A stretch of 63,209 bases of DNA from Chitinophagaceae bacterium (GTDB lineage Bacteria > Bacteroidota > Bacteroidia > Chitinophagales > Chitinophagaceae), in NCBI GenBank assembly GCA_023229465.1, contig JALNZE010000018.1, forward strand, positions 1-63,209, in the 5' to 3' direction. A model generated the notes under the pieces. That model was not told where the DNA came from and did no database searches. It was given only the letters and a program-made list of their open reading frames with translations. A program made the position numbers and the translations under genes. Positions 38,860-46,131 of this stretch are shown piece after piece; the stretch's first letter is position 1, and the number at the start of each line of letters is the position of its first letter.

Positions 38860-40083
38860 ATGGACATACAATTGGGATTAAAAGAAAACTGGAAGCAATT
38901 CACACTTTTGGTTATCATCAACTTTTTTGTAGGTGGTATGATTGGTTTGGAGCGTTCTATTCTTCCCCAGATTGCCGAGAAGGAGTTTGCCATTGCGGCT
39001 AAAACAGCTATTCTTTCTTTCATTATTGTCTTTGGCATTGTAAAAGCAATCACCAATTATTACACCGGTACCCTCGCCAATAAGTTTGGAAGGAAAAATT
39101 TGTTAGTGGCGGGGTGGGTCATTGGTATTCCTGTTCCATTTATTCTGATGTTTGCCCCCGACTGGAACTGGATCATCGCGGCCAATGTGCTTTTAGGAAT
39201 TAACCAGGGGTTAACCTGGTCGAGTACCGTAGTAATGAAAATTGACCTCGTTGGTGAAAAGCAAAGAGGTTTTGCCATGGGTTTAAATGAATTTGCCGGA
39301 TACATGGCTGTTGCCATTGTAGCGTTTTTAACAGGATGGATAGCGAGTGAATACGGCATAAGACCCTATCCTTTTTATCTGGGCATCGGGCTGGTTTTTC
39401 TTGGATTAGCCGGAAGTGTGTTTTGTATAAAAGATACCAGGCATCATGTGGCAAAAGAAATGATGGCTAATACCATTCCGAGGTTGAAGAATATTTTCTG
39501 GGATACTACCTGGAAAAATAAAAATTTAGGTTCGGTAACACAGGCAGGGCTAATCAACAACCTGAATGATGGTATGGCCTGGGGAATTTTTCCAATACTG
39601 CTTGCTTCCAAAGGGTTTACCATTGGTCAAATCGGGATGATTACAGCGGTATATCCCGCCGTTTGGGGTATTGGTCAATTGTTTACAGGAAAAATGGCAG
39701 ATAAATTCTGTAAGAAAGATATGCTCTATGTTGGAATGCTGTTACAGGCCATTGCCTTAATTATGCTGGTATGGGCCTACACCATGTTTCATTTTGTTGC
39801 TTTATCTACTATTCTTGGTTGGGGTACGGCAATGGTGTATCCTACATTTTTAGCAACCGTTGCGGAGAACACCCATCCACAAGACAGGGCAAAAAGTATT
39901 GGCATATTCAGGCTGTGGAGAGACTTAGGCTATGCCATAGGGGCGATATTAACGGGTGTGATAGCGGATTTAATAAGTATCAATGCCGCTATACTGTTCA
40001 TTGGTTTGCTAACATTGGCATCCGCTTTGATTATTTATTCCAGGATGAAATGTAAAACGGATGGTTCCGTAAGAATGTTGTAA
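38860..40083 (+). CDS. MFS transporter
   Basis: A 407-residue transporter with about twelve hydrophobic segments. The loop between helices 2 and 3 reads GTLANKFGRKNLL, the family's basic signature. The second half repeats it with GKMADKFCKKDML. Substrate is unknown. Adjacency to the heme protein suggests a shared operon. Confidence 0.88.
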   Translation: MDIQLGLKENWKQFTLLVIINFFVGGMIGLERSILPQIAEKEFAIAAKTAILSFIIVFGIVKAITNYYTGTLANKFGRKNLLVAGWVIGIPVPFILMFAPDWNWIIAANVLLGINQGLTWSSTVVMKIDLVGEKQRGFAMGLNEFAGYMAVAIVAFLTGWIASEYGIRPYPFYLGIGLVFLGLAGSVFCIKDTRHHVAKEMMANTIPRLKNIFWDTTWKNKNLGSVTQAGLINNLNDGMAWGIFPILLASKGFTIGQIGMITAVYPAVWGIGQLFTGKMADKFCKKDMLYVGMLLQAIALIMLVWAYTMFHFVALSTILGWGTAMVYPTFLATVAENTHPQDRAKSIGIFRLWRDLGYAIGAILTGVIADLISINAAILFIGLLTLASALIIYSRMKCKTDGSVRML

Positions 40084-40231
40084 ACAGGGCCAAACAAAAG
40101 CAAATTTTAAAAATCAAATATCCGGGGAAAGATTTCAAGTTCCCGTTAGGATTAACCTGGCGTGTTTCGGATCCCGGCATCGTTTTGTTTTATCTTTTAT
40201 ACTATTTCAACAAGGGTATTATTACTTGAAC

Positions 40232-40459
40232 CTATTCAAATAGGCTTATGTAGGGTTCAAAAATGAAGGTCCGGTATCTTTCTATGTTGCCGGTTTTTTG
40301 CAACCACTTGCATTCCTCAAATTTTGACACTAAATCATTTGCTGCCTTTGTACTCAAACCACAAACTGTTTCAACCGTTTTTATATTTACGATAGGTTGC
40401 CCCTTTAATCCCTTATCAGCCAAAGGACAATAAAAAACCGGGTTCTTTATCAAAAGCAC
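40232..40459 (-). pseudogene. C-terminal fragment of a Fic-family protein
   Basis: A 75-codon frame beginning at a GTG inside a hairpin. DKGLKGQPIVNIK resembles the end of the intact Fic at 41509 (DKGLKGEPVANLK), followed by a winged-helix-like segment STKAANDLVSKFEE. It has no Fic core, so it is a remnant. Confidence 0.55.
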
Positions 40460-40467
40460 CCGGTTAA
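40434..40467 (-). terminator. Terminator for the higBA direction
   Basis: AACCGGGT and ACCCGGTT form a perfect 8-bp stem, followed on the minus strand by six T. It lies downstream of higBA and the nucleotidyltransferase remnant. Confidence 0.75.
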
Positions 40468-40558
40468 AAAATCATTTTTTTCTTAGTTCGAAAGGGAACG
40501 GAATTGTTTGTTGCTTTCCGATGTTACTGGCGTATCAAAACTGTCCGAAGCATAAAGA

Positions 40559-40666
40559 CTATGACAGGATGATCATTTCTGGGTTTACTACCTCCTTGAT
40601 AATATCAACAACCGTCGAGATCTCAAAACGCTTTACTTCTGGTAAATAATCTAAAGAGGTTTTCAT
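40559..40666 (-). pseudogene. N-terminal fragment of an MNT-type nucleotidyltransferase
   Basis: A 35-residue frame reads MKTSLDYLPE, then VDIIKEVVNPEMIIL and a stop where complete antitoxin-type nucleotidyltransferases continue with the FGSYARG catalytic motif. It is therefore cut just before its active site. The HEPN partner is absent. It lies just 3' of higA. Confidence 0.55.
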
Positions 40667-40680
40667 TTGTATTCGCTTGG

Positions 40681-41040
40681 TTAAACCGTATGGTGCATGA
40701 AAATATCAGAAGGCAGTTGCAGGAAGTCTTTTAACTTCTGCGCCATCCGTAAGGTAAGTTCCCTGCGGCCGGATAGTATGGAAGAAACATGGCCTCTGCT
40801 ACCGATCATAGGTTCCAGGTCTTTTGCCTTTAATCCGCGTTCTTCCATTTTCAGTTTAATGGCATCTATCGGGTCAAGCTGTGGCAACACGATATGCTTG
40901 CCTTCATAATCTTTTACCAATACCAGCAAAAGTTCCAGTTCATCAGATTCCGGACTGCCATGTAACGCCTGGAATATTTCCATCGTCCGATGTATGGCCT
41001 TTTTATATTGCGCCGCCGTCTTGATCACTTTCCATTCCAT
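40681..41040 (-). CDS. higA: HigA-family antitoxin (XRE DNA-binding)
   Basis: A 119-residue protein. The HTH lies in the C-terminal half (LKAKDLEPMIGSRGHVSSIL, then GRRELTLRMAQKLKDFL), preceded by an antitoxin-like segment. It follows higB by one base, the toxin-first order of HigBA loci. It should bind both HigB and the palindrome at 41386-41412. Confidence 0.9.
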   Translation of the reverse strand: MEWKVIKTAAQYKKAIHRTMEIFQALHGSPESDELELLLVLVKDYEGKHIVLPQLDPIDAIKLKMEERGLKAKDLEPMIGSRGHVSSILSGRRELTLRMAQKLKDFLQLPSDIFMHHTV

Positions 41041-41041
41041 A

Positions 41042-41371
41042 TTATTTTGTTTTATAATTAAGTATGCTGATGTCGAAGTTAACCGTTACAGTATCTATTT
41101 TATCGTACTCCTTATGTGTACCAAACCATATTACATAAGCCGCCTCCTGCCGGAAGTTAACCGAGACCACCAGCCGGTAATCATTCCCCTTTATATTAAA
41201 GATCACCCGGCTGCCCGCTACCAGGCTCGCATTACCATAAACAGCCTTCAGTTCATTGAAGTTTTTGAACACAACCCTGGAAAACTCGTAATACCAGGTT
41301 AGGAGCGATGTTTTGGCTGCCGGGTACTTGTCAATATAGTAAAGAAGGGTTCCTTTGGCTATAATGTTCAT
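41042..41371 (-). CDS. higB: HigB-family mRNA interferase toxin
   Basis: A 109-residue RelE-fold toxin. The family core NASLVAGSRVIFNIKGNDYRLV and AAYVIWFGTHKEYDKID includes the basic and histidine residues expected at the nuclease site. It is the first gene of a toxin-antitoxin pair transcribed leftward. Confidence 0.92.
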   Translation of the reverse strand: MNIIAKGTLLYYIDKYPAAKTSLLTWYYEFSRVVFKNFNELKAVYGNASLVAGSRVIFNIKGNDYRLVVSVNFRQEAAYVIWFGTHKEYDKIDTVTVNFDISILNYKTK

Positions 41372-41385
41372 AGTTCAAAGATAGG

Positions 41386-41412
41386 AAAATGTTTTCAAAA
41401 CGAAAACATTTT
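41386..41412 (-). promoter_or_regulatory. Perfect 11-bp palindromic operator of higBA
   Basis: AAAATGTTTTC-AAAAC-GAAAACATTTT, 15 bases upstream of the higB start. The size and position fit a HigA/HigBA autoregulatory site overlapping the promoter. Confidence 0.7.
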
Positions 41413-41508
41413 ATCAGAAATGGGTCTACAAGGGAATGTTTTATTTATCGTTTAACTGTAAAAAAGGGAAAACCCATATTTTCCATGTCTTAGGTCATGA
41501 CTGCTATA

Positions 41509-43059
41509 TTATTTAAGATTAGCCACAGGCTCACCTTTTAATCCTTTGTCAACCAGATTAGCTAAAAAATTTGCAAAAGGTTCAATATCCTGATCTACAC
41601 TGGCACTTTCCAAAGCTTGCATATATTCATCTCTTACTTCAACTGGAATAACAGTCCAGGGATAACCACCTGATGCTAGCATTGCATTCAACAGGAAACG
41701 ACCCATTCTTCCGTTGCCGTCCATATATGGGTGAATAAATACAAAAACAAAATGCCCTAAAACCGCGCGAACTGATGCTTCCTTTTCCTCCTGTAATAAC
41801 TCGAATAAAGTCGGCATTGCTTCTCGAACAGCTTCTTTATTTAGAGGAGTATGTTTGGAGTTACCAATGTATACTTGGTGGTTTCTGTAGCCTGCCAGAT
41901 CAGAAGCCTTTAAAATACCAGCAACTACACTTGGAGCAAAAAGTTCCCGGTACCAATCGCCATGCTCCGCATCCGCAACTTCGCCAGCATTTACGCCATC
42001 GAGTATTTTAGTAATACTTTTTTCAACTTGTTGAAAAGCTTGCCAATATCCTCTTGCCGCCATCGCATCTTTTTGTTTTTTATCATCTTCATTTCCGAAA
42101 AGATCCCACCCTCCAGCGCGAACTTTTTCGATTAGTTCCGGTGTCATCCTATATTTTTCAATAGATAAAGAATGATATGCATCAGTGGTATAAATCCTAT
42201 CCACATTCTTCATATAAGCATTCCTATCAGCCGGTAAACCAGGAGTCGCAGGAAATATTTTTATAATAGGAATTCGCATATCATTCCACATCAGTTTAAT
42301 CCTGTTTACATATGGGGATCTTTCCTTTACAGACAGATGAATAGTTAATTCAGTTTTAAATGGATCAGCTTCTCTGATCGAAAAACTTGCCGATTTCATA
42401 GTTTTAACTATATCATTGGCAATTTTTTCCTGCTTGTTGTTACGAAAAGCACCAGCAAGTCTTCCCGCAATTGTGCTATGATTACCATCTAATAAAAGCC
42501 CCAATAACTCAGAACTATCTTTAATCAGCGATAATGCTGTTCTGGCATCTGTTGCGTTTTTTATATACGTGTTTTCAGAACAATGAATCAGAGCCGATGG
42601 CAAAGACAGCATTCTGATCCCATCTATTTCTATCGTTTCCTTTTTGACAGGCAATTCTGAACGCATGCTAAACAGGGATGTATTGTTTGGCAGCTCTGTG
42701 TTGAAGTTATTTGCGTCTGGCGATTTTATAATTAATTGATCCGGCACAGTCCAGTTCCCGGCATGTAGCTGTACTGATTGTTCTGCTGAAATACACCAAG
42801 TATCTTTAAACTTATCATTTAAAAATCTCGCACAAAAATGCCAAAAGGAATTATACCATGAAGTGCTCTCTCCTCTCTTTTCGTCAGGTCTTGATATTAT
42901 ATACCAACCACGTGTCACTTCTTTCAGGAAGCCATTTTTTGCAAGCCTTTCTCGATCTAGGCGGCTCAGTTCATCCGTATGAATTGCAACCTTTCCCTCC
43001 TCCTGCAATTTGTGCAGGGTTTGAAGGGATTCGGCAAGTTTTTCAGCAGGGGTTGCCAT
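41509..43059 (-). CDS. Fic protein fused to an AbiEi-like antitoxin domain
   Basis: A 516-residue protein. The first ~220 residues look like an AbiEi-type antitoxin: a winged helix (LQEEGKVAIHTDELSRLDRE), then a DUF4095-like segment. The C-terminal Fic domain has the HPYMDGNGRMGRF active site (His443), used to transfer AMP to a target hydroxyl. No obvious (S/T)xxxE(G/N) inhibitory helix was seen. The four-copy 24-bp repeat upstream is probably its operator. Confidence 0.85.
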   Translation of the reverse strand: MATPAEKLAESLQTLHKLQEEGKVAIHTDELSRLDRERLAKNGFLKEVTRGWYIISRPDEKRGESTSWYNSFWHFCARFLNDKFKDTWCISAEQSVQLHAGNWTVPDQLIIKSPDANNFNTELPNNTSLFSMRSELPVKKETIEIDGIRMLSLPSALIHCSENTYIKNATDARTALSLIKDSSELLGLLLDGNHSTIAGRLAGAFRNNKQEKIANDIVKTMKSASFSIREADPFKTELTIHLSVKERSPYVNRIKLMWNDMRIPIIKIFPATPGLPADRNAYMKNVDRIYTTDAYHSLSIEKYRMTPELIEKVRAGGWDLFGNEDDKKQKDAMAARGYWQAFQQVEKSITKILDGVNAGEVADAEHGDWYRELFAPSVVAGILKASDLAGYRNHQVYIGNSKHTPLNKEAVREAMPTLFELLQEEKEASVRAVLGHFVFVFIHPYMDGNGRMGRFLLNAMLASGGYPWTVIPVEVRDEYMQALESASVDQDIEPFANFLANLVDKGLKGEPVANLK

Positions 43060-43071
43060 ATTTGTGTATTT

Positions 43072-43167
43072 AATTTATAATAACGTGCTGTGTCAAAATT
43101 ATAATAAAATGTTGTATTAAAATTATAATAACGTGCTGCGCCTAAATTATAATAATATGTGAAATCG
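43072..43167 (-). promoter_or_regulatory. Four exact-period 24-bp direct repeats upstream of AbiEi-Fic
   Basis: Units start at 43072, 43096, 43120 and 43144. Each opens A-A-(A/T)-T-T-A-T-A-A-T-A-A and three of them contain the ATTATAAT palindrome. The array covers the promoter of the Fic gene starting at 43059. No spacer DNA separates units, so it is not CRISPR. It probably binds the AbiEi domain. Confidence 0.75.
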
Positions 43168-43285
43168 ATGCTATACTTAGTCTACATATAGAATTGCGAC
43201 ATTTTGGCATTTTCTTAACAATTTGGTGCCGTGGCGTCATTTTGGTAGGGATTTATTGCCCATTATACAAAAACAATCATCTTTT

Positions 43286-43561
43286 ATGGCTAACGAAAAC
43301 AAAATAAAACATCTAGAATTCATTCAGCTAACCATCATTCGGATGAATGTAAATTCCTTTTTAGTTAAGGGATGGCTGATCACACTCGTTGCTGCCGTTT
43401 TTGTATTATCACAAAAAGACACCAATAAAGCATTTCTATGGTTTGCACCTTTTGCGGCACTGCTTTTTTGGATGTTGGATGGTTTTTTTGTGAGTACCGA
43501 AAGAAAATACAGAGGTCTATATGATGACGTTAGAAAATTGAATGAAAGCCAAATCTATTGA
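43286..43561 (+). CDS. Two-helix membrane protein paired with TIR
   Basis: A 91-residue protein from ATG 43286 (MANENKIKHLEF). Two hydrophobic helices (residues ~30-45 and ~52-70) are followed by a charged end (STERKYRGLYDDVRKLNE). The last 20 bases overlap the TIR gene, so translation is probably coupled. Small membrane partners of TIR genes act as effectors in some defence systems; here that is inferred. Confidence 0.75.
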   Translation: MANENKIKHLEFIQLTIIRMNVNSFLVKGWLITLVAAVFVLSQKDTNKAFLWFAPFAALLFWMLDGFFVSTERKYRGLYDDVRKLNESQIY

Positions 43562-44162
43562 TTCAGATATTTTCATTTCCCATTCGCATGGGGACCGCGA
43601 CAATGCTATTAGTTTGGCTGGGTATCTCAAACAAAATTTTGGAATCAATGCTTTTATAGATTCATGTATATGGGGTAACTCTAGCGTATTGTTAAAAAAA
43701 ATTGACAATGAATACTGTAAGAATATTAATGAGCAGACCTATAGCTACGAAAAAAGAAACGAATCTACGAGTCATGTCCACATGATGCTGTCTGTAGCAT
43801 TAACAAAGATGATAAATAAGACGGAGTGTTTGTTTTTTCTTAACACACCGAATTCTGTTACATCTTCTGGAGTAGTGAATAAAACAGCATCACCTTGGAT
43901 TTATTCAGAAATTGCAACTGCTCAAATGATCAGAAAACCTTTGGAATTTCACAGGCAACTCGGTACAAAATACTTTTCAAAAGGAGGTATCCTAAATGAG
44001 CGTCTAAATGTTGAGTATGATTTGCAACTGGATGATTTTTTTGAGTTAGATGCAGACGACTTAAAAGCATGGTCTATAAATTGGAAAGTAAATAAACGGG
44101 GAAACTCACTGGACAATCTGTATAAATTACATCCGCCCCTTAATTCTGTTATTCATTCTTAG
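43542..44162 (+). CDS. TIR-domain protein
   Basis: A 206-residue protein. SDIFISHSHGDRDNAISLAG opens a TIR fold, with catalytic-side SPWIYSEI giving a W...E pattern (Trp119, Glu123), where bacterial TIR NADases carry their glutamate. No second domain is present. The length is typical of stand-alone Thoeris-type TIRs. It overlaps the membrane-protein gene by 20 bases. Confidence 0.85.
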   Translation: MKAKSIDSDIFISHSHGDRDNAISLAGYLKQNFGINAFIDSCIWGNSSVLLKKIDNEYCKNINEQTYSYEKRNESTSHVHMMLSVALTKMINKTECLFFLNTPNSVTSSGVVNKTASPWIYSEIATAQMIRKPLEFHRQLGTKYFSKGGILNERLNVEYDLQLDDFFELDADDLKAWSINWKVNKRGNSLDNLYKLHPPLNSVIHS

Positions 44163-44210
44163 ATCTCCGAGTAAGGTATAAAGTAGCATACACCACGATA
44201 AGATCCGCCT

Positions 44211-44248
44211 GGGTTCAATTCTCAATTGTACCCCTATGGTTTGAACCC
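44211..44248 (+). terminator. Hairpin after the TIR gene
   Basis: GGGTTCAA and TTGAACCC form a perfect 8-bp stem with a 22-base loop. Possibly the end of the TIR unit. It resembles a tRNA T arm, but no cloverleaf surrounds it. Confidence 0.35.
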
Positions 44249-44415
44249 ACTAACCAGATTGTAAAATGCAAAATATTGGGTATGAAATCACCTTCAACAG
44301 AACCTCATGGCATAGATGGATGAAATGATAATCATTTGCTCATACCAAGCTTGTCTATTTAATAGTTTATGCACGTATCTTCCATATTTCAGCTATTATT
44401 GCTTAATTTATATTC

Positions 44416-44967
44416 ATGGATTTGCTGCTTTCCATAAAACAAGGTGATAGCTTGGTGTTCGAACAGGTTTTTGCTGCATACCACGAAAAGCTATATTTTT
44501 TTTTATTTAAAAAAACTCGCTCAAGGTATATTGCTGAAGAGATTGTACAGGAAACCTTCACTCGCCTCTGGAAATACCGATCAAGCTTGGACGAACAGCT
44601 CTCTTTGTCATCTCAAATTTTCAGAATAGCTAGAACTGCCCTTATTGACCTTTATCGAAGGGAAGCAAAACACGAAAAAATTCAATTCAGAAACCGTGAT
44701 TCAAATTCCGAATCAATTGAACCAGTTAGTACAAAAGAATTGACGGAGCTAATTGGCAGCGCAATTCAGAAGCTTCCCCCAATTCGTCGAAAAGTTTTTA
44801 TAATGAGCCGGGTTGATGGGTTTTCTTATCGGGAAATCGCAGCACAACTTTCCATTTCACAAAAAACCGTAGAAAATCATATTTCACACGCACTCAGGCA
44901 ATTACGTGAATTCATGATCGATTATTTAGCAATCCTGGTATTTTTTATTGTATTGCTTAGGGGTTAA
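44416..44967 (+). CDS. ECF sigma factor (SusC/SusD-linked)
   Basis: A 183-residue sigma-70-family factor. Region 2 shows RYIAEEIVQETFTRLWKYR, and region 4 PIRRKVFIMSRVDGFSYREI...SQKTVENHISHALRQL. An unusual hydrophobic tail (LAILVFFIVLLRG) ends the protein and may tether it to the membrane. It precedes a FecR gene by 32 bases. Confidence 0.93.
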   Translation: MDLLLSIKQGDSLVFEQVFAAYHEKLYFFLFKKTRSRYIAEEIVQETFTRLWKYRSSLDEQLSLSSQIFRIARTALIDLYRREAKHEKIQFRNRDSNSESIEPVSTKELTELIGSAIQKLPPIRRKVFIMSRVDGFSYREIAAQLSISQKTVENHISHALRQLREFMIDYLAILVFFIVLLRG

Positions 44968-44999
44968 TTGAAAAGTAAACGTATATATTATTATAGACG

Positions 45000-46055
45000 A
45001 TGGTCACGAAACAAGAAATAGAAAATTTTCTCAACGGGAATGGTAGTCCTGAAGAATTGGAAAGGGTCAAGAATGCATTAAGGCTTCAAAATGACCTATC
45101 TGAGATATTGGACGAAGACGAATGGGATCAATTTGTTGCAACAGATCAATTAAATGGTGATATCAGCAATGATCTGCTTAGAAATTTGAGAAAGGAATAT
45201 CAACAGCCTGGCAGCATTCGTGTAGTTAGTATGATGAAAAAGATCGCTGTTGCAGCAGCACTGATCGGTATTGCTTTTGTAGGGTGGTGGATATTTAATA
45301 TCAATTCGAAAAGAAGTGAGGTTCTTCAGGCAGAAATAGCATCTGCTCAAAAGAACCCTCGTTGGATAGTTAATGATAATCATTCCGGTAAACCCATAAC
45401 AATTACCCTGAGTGACCAAACCAAAATAGTTCTTTACAATAATTCACAGATTCGTTACCAGGATTCATTTTTAGTCAACCGTCGTGATGTTGAATTGATA
45501 GGGGAAGGAGACTTTGTTGTATTTAAAGACAAATCCCGTCCCTTTTCCGTCCGCAGTGGTGAGGTTTCAACCACAGTGCTTGGGACAATTTTTAATATTA
45601 AGACCTTTGAAAAAACCGGTTCTATTCGTGTTCGTTTATTTGAAGGGAGTGTTCTGATCAAAAGGGGAACTATAGTTGGCAAAAGGGATTCTCTTATCCT
45701 CAAACCTGGACAAGAGTATCTCCTCAACAAGCCGCAGAATCATTCTGTAGTAAGATTAATGATGTTACCTGATTCGAAATCACGGAGTAATCCTGTTAAA
45801 AACAAGTTAGGCTCATCGGTTGTGGTTGTGAATAACTGGTTTCAATTCGATAATCAATCTTTACCTGATGTACTTGATCAATTGGAAGAAATGTACGGGG
45901 TTAGAATTGAATACAAACGGAAGGAAATTCAGAATATGTATTTCATCGGTAAGTTTGAAAAAGGGGATAGCCTGCAAAATATTCTTGAGACCATTGCGAC
46001 ACTGAACAGGCTACATCTTCGTAAAGAAGCGGGTAAATTTATCATCGCTAAGTAA
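45000..46055 (+). CDS. FecR-type anti-sigma factor
   Basis: A 351-residue protein. A cytoplasmic sigma-binding N-terminus is followed by one membrane helix (KIAVAAALIGIAFVGWWIF, residues ~81-99). The periplasmic FecR domain has EVSTTVLGTIFNIKTFE, then a DUF4974-like end (QSLPDVLDQLEEMYGVRIEY). It should hold the sigma factor until the SusC receptor signals. Confidence 0.92.
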   Translation: MVTKQEIENFLNGNGSPEELERVKNALRLQNDLSEILDEDEWDQFVATDQLNGDISNDLLRNLRKEYQQPGSIRVVSMMKKIAVAAALIGIAFVGWWIFNINSKRSEVLQAEIASAQKNPRWIVNDNHSGKPITITLSDQTKIVLYNNSQIRYQDSFLVNRRDVELIGEGDFVVFKDKSRPFSVRSGEVSTTVLGTIFNIKTFEKTGSIRVRLFEGSVLIKRGTIVGKRDSLILKPGQEYLLNKPQNHSVVRLMMLPDSKSRSNPVKNKLGSSVVVVNNWFQFDNQSLPDVLDQLEEMYGVRIEYKRKEIQNMYFIGKFEKGDSLQNILETIATLNRLHLRKEAGKFIIAK

Positions 46056-46131
46056 GCTTTATTTAAGAATTTAAAATTGTCACCAACGGGTGACCTGATA
46101 GAGTATTGTCCAATCTAAACTGTGACGTTAT

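Noticed and set aside
43072..43167. Four regular 24-bp repeats as a CRISPR array
   Set aside because: Units abut with no spacers, are A/T-rich and lie directly on a gene promoter; no cas genes are present.
44211..44248. A tRNA or attachment site after the TIR gene
   Set aside because: It has a T-arm-like string only; no acceptor, D or anticodon arms can be formed around it.
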